Shown in pieces: positions 49,957 to 57,473 of a DNA stretch of 61,649 bases (position 1 is its first letter; every line of letters starts with the position of its first letter). Source of the DNA: a virus. The notes beneath the pieces are model-generated. The model saw nothing but the letters and a program-made list of their open reading frames with translations, ran no database searches and had not been told where the DNA came from. The DNA lies in IMG/VR virus record IMGVR_UViG_3300033145_000568, positions 1-61,649 of that record. One strand, written 5' to 3'. The translations under genes and the position numbers were made by a program.

Positions 49957-51297
49957 TCAAAGCAATCTATCCATCGGACACTCACTGTTAATGCGCTTCC
50001 GCGCCATTTCTACATATTCTCCGTTCAATTCGATCCCAATATAGCGGCGTCCCTCTTGCTTGGCAACAACACCAGTCGTCCCTGCTCCAAAAAATGGATC
50101 GAGGACAGTACAAGAAATGCTGTCCAGCGGTGCCCATAAATCCAACAACCGTTGCCGTTCTTGACGTATAGGCTTACATCGTCCCTCATAAGCTTCATCG
50201 CTTTCATCTTTCCCTTGGCGTGGATACTCAAGCCACTGATCAACCTGCGGATAGTGATTGCAAGTAGGCCGCCAGCCAAGCGTTTCCGAACCAACAGGCT
50301 CTTTATAGCTTTGCCCTTGCGAGCCTCTGCTGTGCCGCGCAGTCTGTTTATCACCGAACCAATGCTCGTGAATATGATATTTTGTTTCCACTACTCTTTC
50401 CCACGGCGCACCACACTCAGGACAACAACCCCTTTCGCTTGATCCAGCACGGATACAGGGCCGAATCAAATCGGGAGGGTATACGGCAAAGTGGGCCTCT
50501 TTGAACGGCCTTGTAGCAATCGTCCAGACATCGCGTTTGTTGCGCGAAGAGCCATTGTATTCTTTATTCCGGCCCAGCCGCTTCTGCGCCATGTGTCCAG
50601 GTTGAATCCCTTGCGATTGACGTGGCGCAAACGTTGCCCCCTTGCCTGTCTTCTTGGCCCGTCGTGTAAATCCCTGCCCATAAGGGGACTTTATTGATCC
50701 TGGCGAGTTTGGTATCCCATAAGCAGCCGATTCCTTAATTGCCCGTTGATCGTAGTAGTACTTTTTCGACTTTGCCAGCAGGAAGATGTGTTCGTGGGAC
50801 TTTGTGGGGCGATCTGTTACACTTTCAGGCATCGGATTGGTTTTAACCCAAATGATCTCGCTTCTAAGGTACCACTCTTCTGCTTGAAGAGCAAAAGCTA
50901 CACGCCAAGGAATGCCAACAAGGTCTTTGGGCTTGAGACCAGGTGCATATTTGCCTGATGCTCGATCCGCTGGGTTCATAGAATCTGCGCCGATTACATT
51001 CCTGCGCCTACATTCCCATCCCCCAGCGTAGTAACTATCACCAAGGTTAAGGAAAAGCGTCCCATCATCCCTTAGCACCCGCTTGACTTCCCTAAAGATC
51101 TCCACAAGCCTTTCTACATACTCTTCGGGTGTCTTCTCACAACCCAGTTCCATCTTCTTGTCGGAATGATCTTCCGGCAAATATGACCGCAATCCCCAGT
51201 AGGGCGGAGAAGTAACACAACAATGCACAGATTGATCAGGCATCCCGCGCAACACCCCTAAAGCATCACCACAGACAATCTGATTTTCTCCGTTCAT
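49957..51297 (-). CDS. DNA methyltransferase, likely N4-cytosine
   Basis: 446 residues, beta-class order: TSPPYWGLR (catalytic motif IV; the SPPYWGLR form is typical of N4-cytosine enzymes) near residue 30, then at the end DPFFGAGTTGVVAKQEGRRY (motif I) and IGIELNGEYVEMARKR. A long insert (residues ~175-375) holds GCCPECGAPWERV with a C-C-C zinc-like knuckle and is probably the target-recognition part. No partner restriction enzyme is near, so it likely protects phage DNA. Confidence 0.88.
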   Translation of the reverse strand: MNGENQIVCGDALGVLRGMPDQSVHCCVTSPPYWGLRSYLPEDHSDKKMELGCEKTPEEYVERLVEIFREVKRVLRDDGTLFLNLGDSYYAGGWECRRRNVIGADSMNPADRASGKYAPGLKPKDLVGIPWRVAFALQAEEWYLRSEIIWVKTNPMPESVTDRPTKSHEHIFLLAKSKKYYYDQRAIKESAAYGIPNSPGSIKSPYGQGFTRRAKKTGKGATFAPRQSQGIQPGHMAQKRLGRNKEYNGSSRNKRDVWTIATRPFKEAHFAVYPPDLIRPCIRAGSSERGCCPECGAPWERVVETKYHIHEHWFGDKQTARHSRGSQGQSYKEPVGSETLGWRPTCNHYPQVDQWLEYPRQGKDESDEAYEGRCKPIRQERQRLLDLWAPLDSISCTVLDPFFGAGTTGVVAKQEGRRYIGIELNGEYVEMARKRINSECPMDRLL

Positions 51298-51315
51298 TCA
51301 TCCCTCCTCGCAGAG

Positions 51316-51344
51316 AGTATAGCATAATCTCTAATGTGGTGCAA
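51316..51344 (-). promoter_or_regulatory. Leftward promoter of methyltransferase
   Basis: Minus strand TTGCAC (51344-51339), 17-base spacer ending TATGC, TATACT (51321-51316), then GAGGAGGG before the start codon. Extended -10. Confidence 0.8.
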
Positions 51345-51615
51345 GCGTTTCGAGGATGACGCGAAATTCACGAACTACCCCCCCACCCCCGGCGTCGTAT
51401 AAGTGAATTGGGCCAAAAGGAATCTAACATACGCGCTTCTCCTTGCCCTCTTGCCCTCGATATTGCGTCACTCTCTCACCTTATCCTCATTTTATGTGAT
51501 CTTACACCCTGCACGGGTCACCATAGAACAGCGTACCTATGCACGGTAGCTCGACAGTACGTCACACTCTACCTATTGTGTGACATTGCGCACCTGGACA
51601 AGTATCCGAATGCTA
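51345..51615. other. Divergent control region
   Basis: About 270 bases between leftward and rightward promoters without a credible gene. It holds a C-run (CCCCCCCACCCCC near 51380), pyrimidine-rich stretches and several GTAC/TGTGAC motifs (for example TACGTCACAC and TGTGTGACATT near 51555-51590) that could be regulator sites. No clear palindrome or origin was identified. Confidence 0.5.
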
Positions 51616-51645
51616 TAGACACCACATACTAGTTAGTGATAGAAT
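51616..51645 (+). promoter_or_regulatory. Rightward sigma-70-type promoter
   Basis: TAGACA (51616-51621), 18-base spacer, TAGAAT (51640-51645), followed by ATCCATGCGAGGTG. The same downstream stretch follows the promoter at 53777-53805, so the two early operons share promoter-leader design. Confidence 0.65.
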
Positions 51646-51663
51646 CCATGCGAGGTGGTACAG

Positions 51664-51840
51664 ATGGCAAACACAATCGGCTCGACGCGTGCGGATGTCC
51701 TGCAGGCATTGAAAAACATCGTAAAAAGAGACTCCAGTAACTGCGTATGGAATCCCGTTCAGCTTGACGACGGACGGTTTTTCGATCTCATGCGTCTAAA
51801 AGTAGCAATCGGAACGTATTACAAGCGAGATGAACAATGA
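51664..51840 (+). CDS. Early small protein (58 aa)
   Basis: GAGGTGG five bases before ATG 51664. A helix (STRADVLQALKNIVKRDSSN) followed by a short beta part. First gene of a four- or five-gene early operon with ATGA overlaps. Unknown. Confidence 0.65.
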   Translation: MANTIGSTRADVLQALKNIVKRDSSNCVWNPVQLDDGRFFDLMRLKVAIGTYYKRDEQ

Positions 51841-52124
51841 TGGCAAAAACAACTCGCGTCACCCCTGTAAACGATACACAACAGGGCGTTATAACAGGTT
51901 TTCAAGGATCCTTCGGTAGTGGTATCGCTACTCTATCGGTAGACGGTGTACCTGTTTACTGTGAGAACGGGCCCACAGTGCAAGCGTTAAACGCTTGCTT
52001 TGGATGCATTGCTGATGGTCATACGGTAGACGTGTCCGCTCTCATAGGGCAAACAATCGCGTACACAACCGATGATCTAGGTATGCTGGAAAGCTTCGCG
52101 CCTGCAGGGGGTGATGAGCTATGA
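51837..52124 (+). CDS. Early small protein (95 aa)
   Basis: Beta-rich (GVITGFQGSFGSGIATLSVD, HTVDVSALIGQTIAYTTDD), with an all-beta look such as a small barrel. Overlaps both neighbours. Unknown. Confidence 0.65.
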   Translation: MMAKTTRVTPVNDTQQGVITGFQGSFGSGIATLSVDGVPVYCENGPTVQALNACFGCIADGHTVDVSALIGQTIAYTTDDLGMLESFAPAGGDEL

Positions 52125-52513
52125 TGAGCATAACAACGATTCAACGCATGGCAACTGAACAGGGAGACCTTGCAAGAGAACAGGGAAGGGAACCGCTACG
52201 CTTTCAATTTAACGACATCGGTATGTTCCCACCTTTCCCCTTTCCCTATCTCGGAGACTATATCCCCGAAGGTTACATCTCCCTGTTAGATGATGAAGGG
52301 GATCCCGTTACGCTTTTTTGTGATAGTACAGGATGGAGTAATGGTAATGAACCCGCCTTGTCAATCCCACAACTGAAGGAAAGGCTATACCGGCTACTCC
52401 TCTCGCATGGTCAAGTGACGCCAGAACATCATCATGCGCATCTCTATGGTGCTATTGTAGAGAGTGGAGAATGTCAGCTCATAGTTGCGCTATACACTAA
52501 GGATGGTGAGTGA
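52121..52513 (+). CDS. Early protein (130 aa)
   Basis: Aromatic/proline-rich middle (IGMFPPFPFPYLGDYIPEG) between a helical start and a C-terminal beta sheet (HAHLYGAIVESGECQLIVAL). Unknown. Overlaps both neighbours. Confidence 0.65.
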   Translation: MMSITTIQRMATEQGDLAREQGREPLRFQFNDIGMFPPFPFPYLGDYIPEGYISLLDDEGDPVTLFCDSTGWSNGNEPALSIPQLKERLYRLLLSHGQVTPEHHHAHLYGAIVESGECQLIVALYTKDGE

Positions 52514-52773
52514 TGCTGAGACTCTATGCTGAGAACACACAAGCAGTACGCAAGATCGTTGACCGATCAATCCACAAGGGCCTTGACTGTACACGGTACA
52601 AGGGCAACGGATCCTATAAGGGAGAGAGCGAACGATCTCTCATAATTGAAACAACGGATGATAACTTACCCAAGATACGCTCACTCGCAACGTCAATCAC
52701 CACTGACACCATGCAAGAAGCGGTGTTGTTAGTGCGCGTAGCATCAGAAGTACTGGATCCTATTTGTGGATAA
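52513..52773 (+). CDS. Early small protein (86 aa)
   Basis: ATG 52513 overlaps the previous stop (TGATG). A small alpha/beta protein (MLRLYAENTQAVRKIVDRS, TMQEAVLLVRVASEVLDP). Unknown. Confidence 0.65.
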   Translation: MLRLYAENTQAVRKIVDRSIHKGLDCTRYKGNGSYKGESERSLIIETTDDNLPKIRSLATSITTDTMQEAVLLVRVASEVLDPICG

Positions 52774-52785
52774 TGGAGGGATAGA

Positions 52786-52911
52786 ATGCAAGCTCAGCAA
52801 TTACCAACAGTCACCATCGACGGGAAAACATACTTCATAGATCTCCGGTTGTGTGAATTGCGTAACGTGAACAATCCACACGACAAAGCAACGGATACGA
52901 TTGACGTATAA
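52786..52911 (+). CDS. Early microprotein (41 aa)
   Basis: GGAGGG five bases before ATG 52786. TVTIDGKTYFIDLRLCELRN forms a beta hairpin; the end is polar. Last gene before the hairpin at 52925. Confidence 0.55.
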   Translation: MQAQQLPTVTIDGKTYFIDLRLCELRNVNNPHDKATDTIDV

Positions 52912-52924
52912 TACACCCACAAGG

Positions 52925-52952
52925 GGGGTGATGCCTTGCAAAGCATCACCCC
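52925..52952 (+). terminator. Strong hairpin, end of first early operon
   Basis: Perfect 10-bp stem GGGGTGATGC/GCATCACCCC, loop CTTGCAAA. Followed by TTCTCCC, poor in T, so termination may depend on the stem or the hairpin may be part of the array that follows. Confidence 0.6.
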
Positions 52953-52953
52953 T

Positions 52954-53003
52954 TCTCCCTGGTCTCTCTCCCTGGTCTCTCTCCCTGGTCTCTCTCCCTG
53001 GTC
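52954..53003. repeat. 13-bp tandem repeat, four units
   Basis: TCTCCCTGGTCTC repeated three times exactly plus an 11-base fourth unit. Non-coding, between convergent genes, directly next to a GGCG-rich iteron array. Confidence 0.9.
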
Positions 53004-53062
53004 AGGCGAAATGGGCGGAATCAGGCGGAATGGGCGAAACTAGGCGGAATCAGGCGGAATGA
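53004..53062. repeat. GGCG iteron-like array, six units
   Basis: Six units of form (A/G)GGCG(A/G)AAT or AAC at 9-10-base spacing, such as AGGCGGAAT and GGGCGAAAC. The last part codes the end of the minus-strand HTH gene. Regular helical-turn spacing is typical of protein-binding iterons. Confidence 0.7.
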
Positions 53063-53729
53063 CCGTTCCTTCGATGTCAATAGGCTCATTCTTATCAGCC
53101 GCCGCGCGGAGTGCCTTTTGTGCCCTTCTAGCCCGCCTTTCGATCTCTTGCGCCTGGTCAAGATCCTCCGGGATATAGGCGTCAGGCGAATCATTGCGGG
53201 CGAATATCGCGGTCGCCTTGCCTTCAAGCAAACGACGGTGTCGTCCCGTCTCCGTTAGCGTTCTCATACCCTCGTTGATCACCGCTGAAAGCTCTCTCCC
53301 GGTCAATGCCTTGAGACGCGCCTCGGCTTCTATATGCGCCTCGATCGGAGCCTCTGGGGGTGGGAAGAGCAGTTCGAGCGAACTCAAAACGACCTTTTGG
53401 AGACGAAATTCAAGCTGTTTGAAAGCCGTAACATCATCACCTCTATCTTGAGCAAGAATTGCAGCCAGTCTTTCTTCTGTTGTTTGTGAAAGGCGCACAA
53501 AGTGAGCTACTTGCTTGTCTAACCACTTGCCGCCAGACTTGCCATTCCCGTGGGCCTCAACTGTCCTTATCGTTATGCCAAACCTCCTAGCCGCATCGGA
53601 CAAACTGACATTTGGCGTAGTAACAACCCATTTTTCAACGGCTTCCCAATCAATGCGACCTCTTTTTCTTGGCTTCCCGTTGATAGCTACGCCTTTTCTT
53701 GTCTGTATCTGCGTTTTGTTGGTGGACAT
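53040..53729 (-). CDS. HTH DNA-binding protein (229 aa), regulator or small-terminase-like
   Basis: Helix-turn-helix near residues 40-62 (VSLSDAARRFGITIRTVEAH), followed by basic GNGKSGGKWLDKQVAHFVR and long helices with heptads. Size and shape fit phage small terminases, but the gene is isolated, opposite to its neighbours, with its own promoter carrying a palindrome, and ends inside an iteron array. An autoregulated replication or transcription factor is the other reading. Confidence 0.75.
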   Translation of the reverse strand: MSTNKTQIQTRKGVAINGKPRKRGRIDWEAVEKWVVTTPNVSLSDAARRFGITIRTVEAHGNGKSGGKWLDKQVAHFVRLSQTTEERLAAILAQDRGDDVTAFKQLEFRLQKVVLSSLELLFPPPEAPIEAHIEAEARLKALTGRELSAVINEGMRTLTETGRHRRLLEGKATAIFARNDSPDAYIPEDLDQAQEIERRARRAQKALRAAADKNEPIDIEGTVIPPDSA

Positions 53730-53735
53730 GCCCCT

Positions 53736-53764
53736 ATTTTATAAGCGCTAACTGCGCTCGTCAA
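53736..53764 (-). promoter_or_regulatory. Leftward promoter with palindromic operator
   Basis: Minus strand TTGACG (53764-53759), 17-base spacer, TAAAAT (53741-53736). The spacer holds the palindrome AGCGC-AGTTA-GCGCT (53758-53744), well placed for a repressor that blocks the promoter, perhaps the 229-residue HTH protein itself. Confidence 0.75.
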
Positions 53765-53776
53765 GTAAATACGCCC

Positions 53777-53805
53777 TTGACAACTCTTAGATTTTGTGGT
53801 ATGAT
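53777..53805 (+). promoter_or_regulatory. Rightward consensus sigma-70 promoter
   Basis: TTGACA (53777-53782), 17-base spacer, TATGAT (53800-53805), then GAGGTG before the start of the 384-residue gene. Divergent from the promoter at 53736-53764 with only 12 bases between the -35 boxes. Confidence 0.88.
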
Positions 53806-53824
53806 CCATGCGAGGTGATAGATC

Positions 53825-54979
53825 ATGATGCACAAAGTACAGACTGTACAAGCAAAACGCGGTTATGCACTTCCAGAGAATCAACTGGAAAACACCGTGC
53901 GGACGGTATCAGCAGATACCCTAGCCACAACCCAAAAAGCCATTACAGCAGCACGCAGGATGCTGGGCACACCCATTGCGCTACAAATAGGTGGAGACAC
54001 CCTGGCGGTTTTGCCTTACGCCCTGGGGAGACTGGCAAACACATTCGACAAAGACACACCACTAGGCATTCTGCCGCGCCCTGATTCCTTGCTCGTTACC
54101 TGGAGCGGCGGCTACATGCGCCTCAAAGCCCTTGATATGCCAGCGCACGAGACGCCGCGTGTATTGGACTTCGATCAGTTGGCCACACTAGCAAGCACAG
54201 GAGACACCGGAACGGAGATCGCCGCTAGAATTCTCGGAGATAGCGTTGAAGAAGCCAAAGAGCGAAAGCAGTTAGAGAAGATTGACGAAACCTGGGATGA
54301 GTGTGTCCTGCGTGGCGGCAACCTATACGCTTGGGTACATGGTGAAAGCCCCCGGCATTATCGGTATATCGGCCGCGATGACACTGAAGCAAGGGCCGCC
54401 GCTGCATTCAAGAGCGCGGGGAAGCTACAGAAAGCAGCGAAAGCTTATGCAAAGCTAGGTGGGGATTATGCCAAAGAGATTCGTGATTTGTTGATACAGG
54501 CACAAGCAAAGGTCATCAATGCGGCGTTGGATCTTTCCCCTGACTTCGACGAATTGAAGAGCACGCAGACTAAATACACGGAGATGTTCGCGAGCCAAGA
54601 GGGGTTACCAGATGATGTTCTGGCCGCTATCAAGGAACAGCAACAAGCCGATGATATCTGGATGAACTCCATGGGTACCGGACAGGACGACGACACATTC
54701 AACACATACATGGAGGCAAAGGAAAAGGCCAAAGCCATATTCATCGCATGGTCGAAGGTGGACCCGTCTATGAAAGCCTGGGGCTACGACAAGCCAAACA
54801 GTGCGGCCACAGTCTCCACGCGCCTACAGGCGGCAATAGAGGCACAGGGGAGGCTGCAATCGGCCAAAGACACCCTAGAACATTTAGAGAGGCAGGTCTT
54901 TGCAGTTGATAACCTGAATCAGGCGCTTACAGTTCCGGGCAAGCTATTCCAAGCACCCCAAAAGGGGGCAACAGAATGA
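53825..54979 (+). CDS. Unknown early protein (384 aa)
   Basis: First gene behind the strongest rightward promoter. N-terminal ~135 residues are mixed (LGTPIALQIGGDTLAVLPYA, SLLVTWSGGYMRLKALDMP); the remainder is helical and Lys/Ala-rich (AAAAFKSAGKLQKAAKAYAK), with acidic stretches. No known family. It is coupled by ATGA to the RadC-like gene, so the two products may work together, possibly against host DNA defences (inference). Confidence 0.75.
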   Translation: MMHKVQTVQAKRGYALPENQLENTVRTVSADTLATTQKAITAARRMLGTPIALQIGGDTLAVLPYALGRLANTFDKDTPLGILPRPDSLLVTWSGGYMRLKALDMPAHETPRVLDFDQLATLASTGDTGTEIAARILGDSVEEAKERKQLEKIDETWDECVLRGGNLYAWVHGESPRHYRYIGRDDTEARAAAAFKSAGKLQKAAKAYAKLGGDYAKEIRDLLIQAQAKVINAALDLSPDFDELKSTQTKYTEMFASQEGLPDDVLAAIKEQQQADDIWMNSMGTGQDDDTFNTYMEAKEKAKAIFIAWSKVDPSMKAWGYDKPNSAATVSTRLQAAIEAQGRLQSAKDTLEHLERQVFAVDNLNQALTVPGKLFQAPQKGATE

Positions 54980-55404
54980 ACACTCTACAAATCAGCATCG
55001 TGGCAGAACCGACACCAAGAGCAGGAGGGCCAAAGATCACTGAAGCATCTAGCGCGGCAAAGATGTTTGACACTGTCCGCGATATAAACCAAGAGGCGTT
55101 CGTGGTTGCTAGTCTTGATGGCCAGAACAAAGTTATAGGCAATCCTCGCGTAATCACACTAGGCTTGCTGAATTCCAATCAAGTGCACCCGCGCGAGGTG
55201 TTCGCGCCCGCTTTGATGGATCGAGCTGCAAGCATCATAGTGGCTCACAATCACCCCAGCGGCACGCTTGAAGCAAGCCCGGAAGATGTCGCACTCACTG
55301 ACCGGCTTGCCCGCGCTGGTAAGCTTCTCGGGATCCCGTTGCTTGATCACATCATCATGACCCGTGATAGCCATCTGAGCATGAAGCAGGCAGGCTATCT
55401 GTAG
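54976..55404 (+). CDS. radC-like: RadC/JAB-domain protein
   Basis: 142 residues, matching the JAB domain alone. EVFAPALMDRAASIIVAHNH then PSGTLEASPEDVALTD gives the HxHPSG-x7/8-SxxD zinc site, and LLGIPLLDHIIMTRD follows, all intact. The N-terminal HhH of full-length RadC is absent. Such short RadC proteins are common in phages, plasmids and islands; they are linked to DNA repair or anti-restriction, but the biochemical role is not settled. Confidence 0.9.
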   Translation: MNTLQISIVAEPTPRAGGPKITEASSAAKMFDTVRDINQEAFVVASLDGQNKVIGNPRVITLGLLNSNQVHPREVFAPALMDRAASIIVAHNHPSGTLEASPEDVALTDRLARAGKLLGIPLLDHIIMTRDSHLSMKQAGYL

Positions 55405-55455
55405 GACACAATTCCCGCGCCAGTCCGGGCAAAGGCTGGTGAGGAGATCAAGATC

Positions 55456-55779
55456 ATGACAGACACAAAACACACGCCGATACCGTGGGTAATCAGCAAA
55501 GTTGGCAATAACTATGACGAGTACATGATTTACGAGGAAGATGGCCCCGTTGTTGGGGGTCATACTGTTAGGGGCCATAACGTTTGCAACACGGTTTACG
55601 GTGAGGCTAACGCCGCCTTTATCGTGAAGGCGTGCAACGAATACGATGAGCATGTCAAGGCTATTAGTCTTGCCATCCGTACGATCAACGACACACTAAG
55701 GCACGGCACTACGGAAAGCGTGCTAGAAGAGCTGGTGAGCCAGATTCTACTTCCATCTATCCAACAGGAGGAATCGTGA
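55456..55779 (+). CDS. Phage HTPxPW-type protein (107 aa)
   Basis: Starts KHTPIPWVISKVGN and has GEANAAFIVKACNEYDEH, the HTPxPW...ANAxFIVxAxN pattern of a very common small phage protein of unknown function. C-terminal helix ends in a ribosome site for the next gene. Confidence 0.75.
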   Translation: MTDTKHTPIPWVISKVGNNYDEYMIYEEDGPVVGGHTVRGHNVCNTVYGEANAAFIVKACNEYDEHVKAISLAIRTINDTLRHGTTESVLEELVSQILLPSIQQEES

Positions 55780-56168
55780 ATAAAGACCCGGAAAGCATAT
55801 TCGGCCCAGTGGTATCGGTCTACACGCGAGAGCAAGCGATCGCCGATGGTGTACTTGTTGATGTTACTAAAACGGCGAAGGAGGCAGGTTTTACGGTCCC
55901 GGTAGCGGTAACGGATCACGTGTGGGGCGAAGTAATAACCCCACGCGACCAGCAACGCAGCACAGGCCAGAGTGAGGCCGGCAGGCTTTGGGATGTGCTG
56001 TCAGTGCTGCGCTATGCGGTGAAGGCTTCCCAAGAAGATGGAGCGTTGCTCCTCTTCAAGGTCTTGATGCAAGACGCATATCGCCACTACGTGCAATTGA
56101 AGTCAGAGATAGGCCCAGGAGACCACGGGGAGCCCGTTATTACAATCATGCTGCCAGGCGAAGACTAG
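55776..56168 (+). CDS. DUF6573-like protein (130 aa)
   Basis: GTG start overlapping the previous stop, GGAGG upstream. EQAIADGVLVDVTKTAKEAG, VAVTDHVWGEVI and GRLWDVLSVLRYA match a family found in many plasmids and phages, of unknown function. Confidence 0.75.
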   Translation: MNKDPESIFGPVVSVYTREQAIADGVLVDVTKTAKEAGFTVPVAVTDHVWGEVITPRDQQRSTGQSEAGRLWDVLSVLRYAVKASQEDGALLLFKVLMQDAYRHYVQLKSEIGPGDHGEPVITIMLPGED

Positions 56169-56185
56169 CGCACCAATAAAGGCCC

Positions 56186-56204
56186 GCCGGGAGCCTATCC
56201 CGGC
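56186..56204 (+). other. Hairpin before small gene
   Basis: GCCGGGA-GCCTA-TCCCGGC, a 7-bp perfect stem just before the ribosome site (AAGGAG) of the gene at 56216. No T run follows, so it is more likely a translational or RNA-stability element than a terminator. Confidence 0.5.
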
Positions 56205-56215
56205 AAGGAGACAAC

Positions 56216-56449
56216 ATGGTGACTAACGGTTGGACTGAACTAGCAGAGAGGCACCGGGCGCTATTGAAGGCCGCGAAACAAGCACACCAAGACCTCGTGA
56301 GCACCGATGGCGGGGACTGGCAGATTGCCCAACTGACACTAGCGGAGGCGATCGCCGCCGAATCCAACATTCAGGGCAAATCTGATCGAATGAGAGGGGC
56401 AATGAATCCAGGCGAACAAGCGAAGCCGTCCCCAGGTGGGGGCAAATAG
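56216..56449 (+). CDS. Hypothetical protein (77 aa)
   Basis: Helical (ELAERHRALLKAAKQAHQDL, QIAQLTLAEAIAAESNIQ), AAGGAG before the start, Gly/Pro-rich tail. Unknown. Confidence 0.6.
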   Translation: MVTNGWTELAERHRALLKAAKQAHQDLVSTDGGDWQIAQLTLAEAIAAESNIQGKSDRMRGAMNPGEQAKPSPGGGK

Positions 56450-56483
56450 GCGAATTAACAACACACAACGGAGGTGAGCCAAG

Positions 56484-57062
56484 ATGAAACGAGTATACCC
56501 AATCAGAAAGATCGAGCAGATCAACAGGATTAGGCGAAACCTGAAGAAGCCGAAGACCGCTGTTTTCTATGCGCTGTTCGTGATCGGCGTGAATACCAAT
56601 CTGCGCGTGAGCGATCTTCTCAACCTTAGATGGAAGCAGTTGTGGGTGGAGGGAACGCACAAGTTCCGTGACAACATCTTCCTCGGCGAAAAGAAGACCA
56701 AGAAGACAAGGCGTATCAAGATCTCGGACAATATGCAGGAAGCCCTTCTCTATCTACTTGAGAACATCAGACCTCCTAAGCCCACAGACCCGATCTTCCG
56801 CAACAAGAAGACTAAGAAGGTCTACTCTCGTGAGTACATATCTAGGCGAATGGGCGTAGAGGGGCGAAAGGTAGGGATCCAAGATCCGATCGCTATCCAC
56901 TCCCTGCGGAAGACCTGGGGCTACCACGCAGCCGTGACCTTCCATCAGCCGCTTGTCCTTGTCCAGGCAGCATTCAACCACGCCAGCGAGGGCGAAACGA
57001 TGGGCTATCTGTCCATCAACGACGACGATCTCGAAGATGTATACGATGCAGTTGCACTATAA
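56484..57062 (+). CDS. Minimal tyrosine recombinase
   Basis: 192 residues: the catalytic domain only, without an arm-binding or SAM-like core-binding domain. All residues can be placed: Arg in NLRVSDLLNLRW (about residue 39), Lys in the TKKTRRIKIS hairpin, HSLRKTWG (His and second Arg), FNHASEGETM, and Tyr in MGYLSIN. Possible roles are integration or dimer resolution; at this length it resembles XerC-like phage resolvases. No attachment site was identified. Confidence 0.88.
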   Translation: MKRVYPIRKIEQINRIRRNLKKPKTAVFYALFVIGVNTNLRVSDLLNLRWKQLWVEGTHKFRDNIFLGEKKTKKTRRIKISDNMQEALLYLLENIRPPKPTDPIFRNKKTKKVYSREYISRRMGVEGRKVGIQDPIAIHSLRKTWGYHAAVTFHQPLVLVQAAFNHASEGETMGYLSINDDDLEDVYDAVAL

Positions 57063-57072
57063 AGGAGGAATG

Positions 57073-57456
57073 ATGGAAACGAAGTGGACAAAAGGACCAT
57101 GGAGTGTCGATGGAAATGGAGACAACCTTACTGTGTTCATGCCAAGTATCAACGGGCATCCGCATCGCGCCATTGCCATCAGCAATGACATACCAACAGA
57201 GGAATATGTTGGTACTGGTGTAGCTATGATTGTTTGGCCAGAAGAAGACGATAGCCTGAAACTGCGCAAGGAAATGATAGCCAACGCCGATCTCATCTCA
57301 GCCGCACCAGAGCTGTATGAGGCACTGGAAAAGGCTCTCAAGACCATCGAGGACGACAATTTCTACCGACAAGAAGAGGATAAGGCTAAGGAGAAAGCCT
57401 TGTATCGCGCTGTCTTGGCCAAGGCCCGGGGCAAGAGCAAGAGCGAACCAATATAG
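57073..57456 (+). CDS. Phage WTKGPW-type protein (127 aa)
   Basis: AAAGGAGG before two adjacent ATG codons; the second is used here. Opens KWTKGPWSVDGNGDN and has NADLISAAPELYEALEKALK, the ADLIxAAPELYEAL pattern of a common small phage protein. Function unknown. Confidence 0.75.
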   Translation: METKWTKGPWSVDGNGDNLTVFMPSINGHPHRAIAISNDIPTEEYVGTGVAMIVWPEEDDSLKLRKEMIANADLISAAPELYEALEKALKTIEDDNFYRQEEDKAKEKALYRAVLAKARGKSKSEPI

Positions 57457-57473
57457 AGTGAGGAAGGCAAGCA

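Noticed and set aside
52954-53062. CRISPR array
   Set aside because: Units are 13 and 9-10 bases without spacers; this is a tandem repeat and iteron array. No CRISPR was found in the window.
53808-53828. Six-codon upstream reading frame overlapping the 384-residue start
   Set aside because: The predicted transcription start lies at or after its ATG, and the bases form the ribosome site.
56449-57100. attP next to the recombinase
   Set aside because: No repeat or tRNA-end sequence could be recognised around the gene; integration cannot be claimed.
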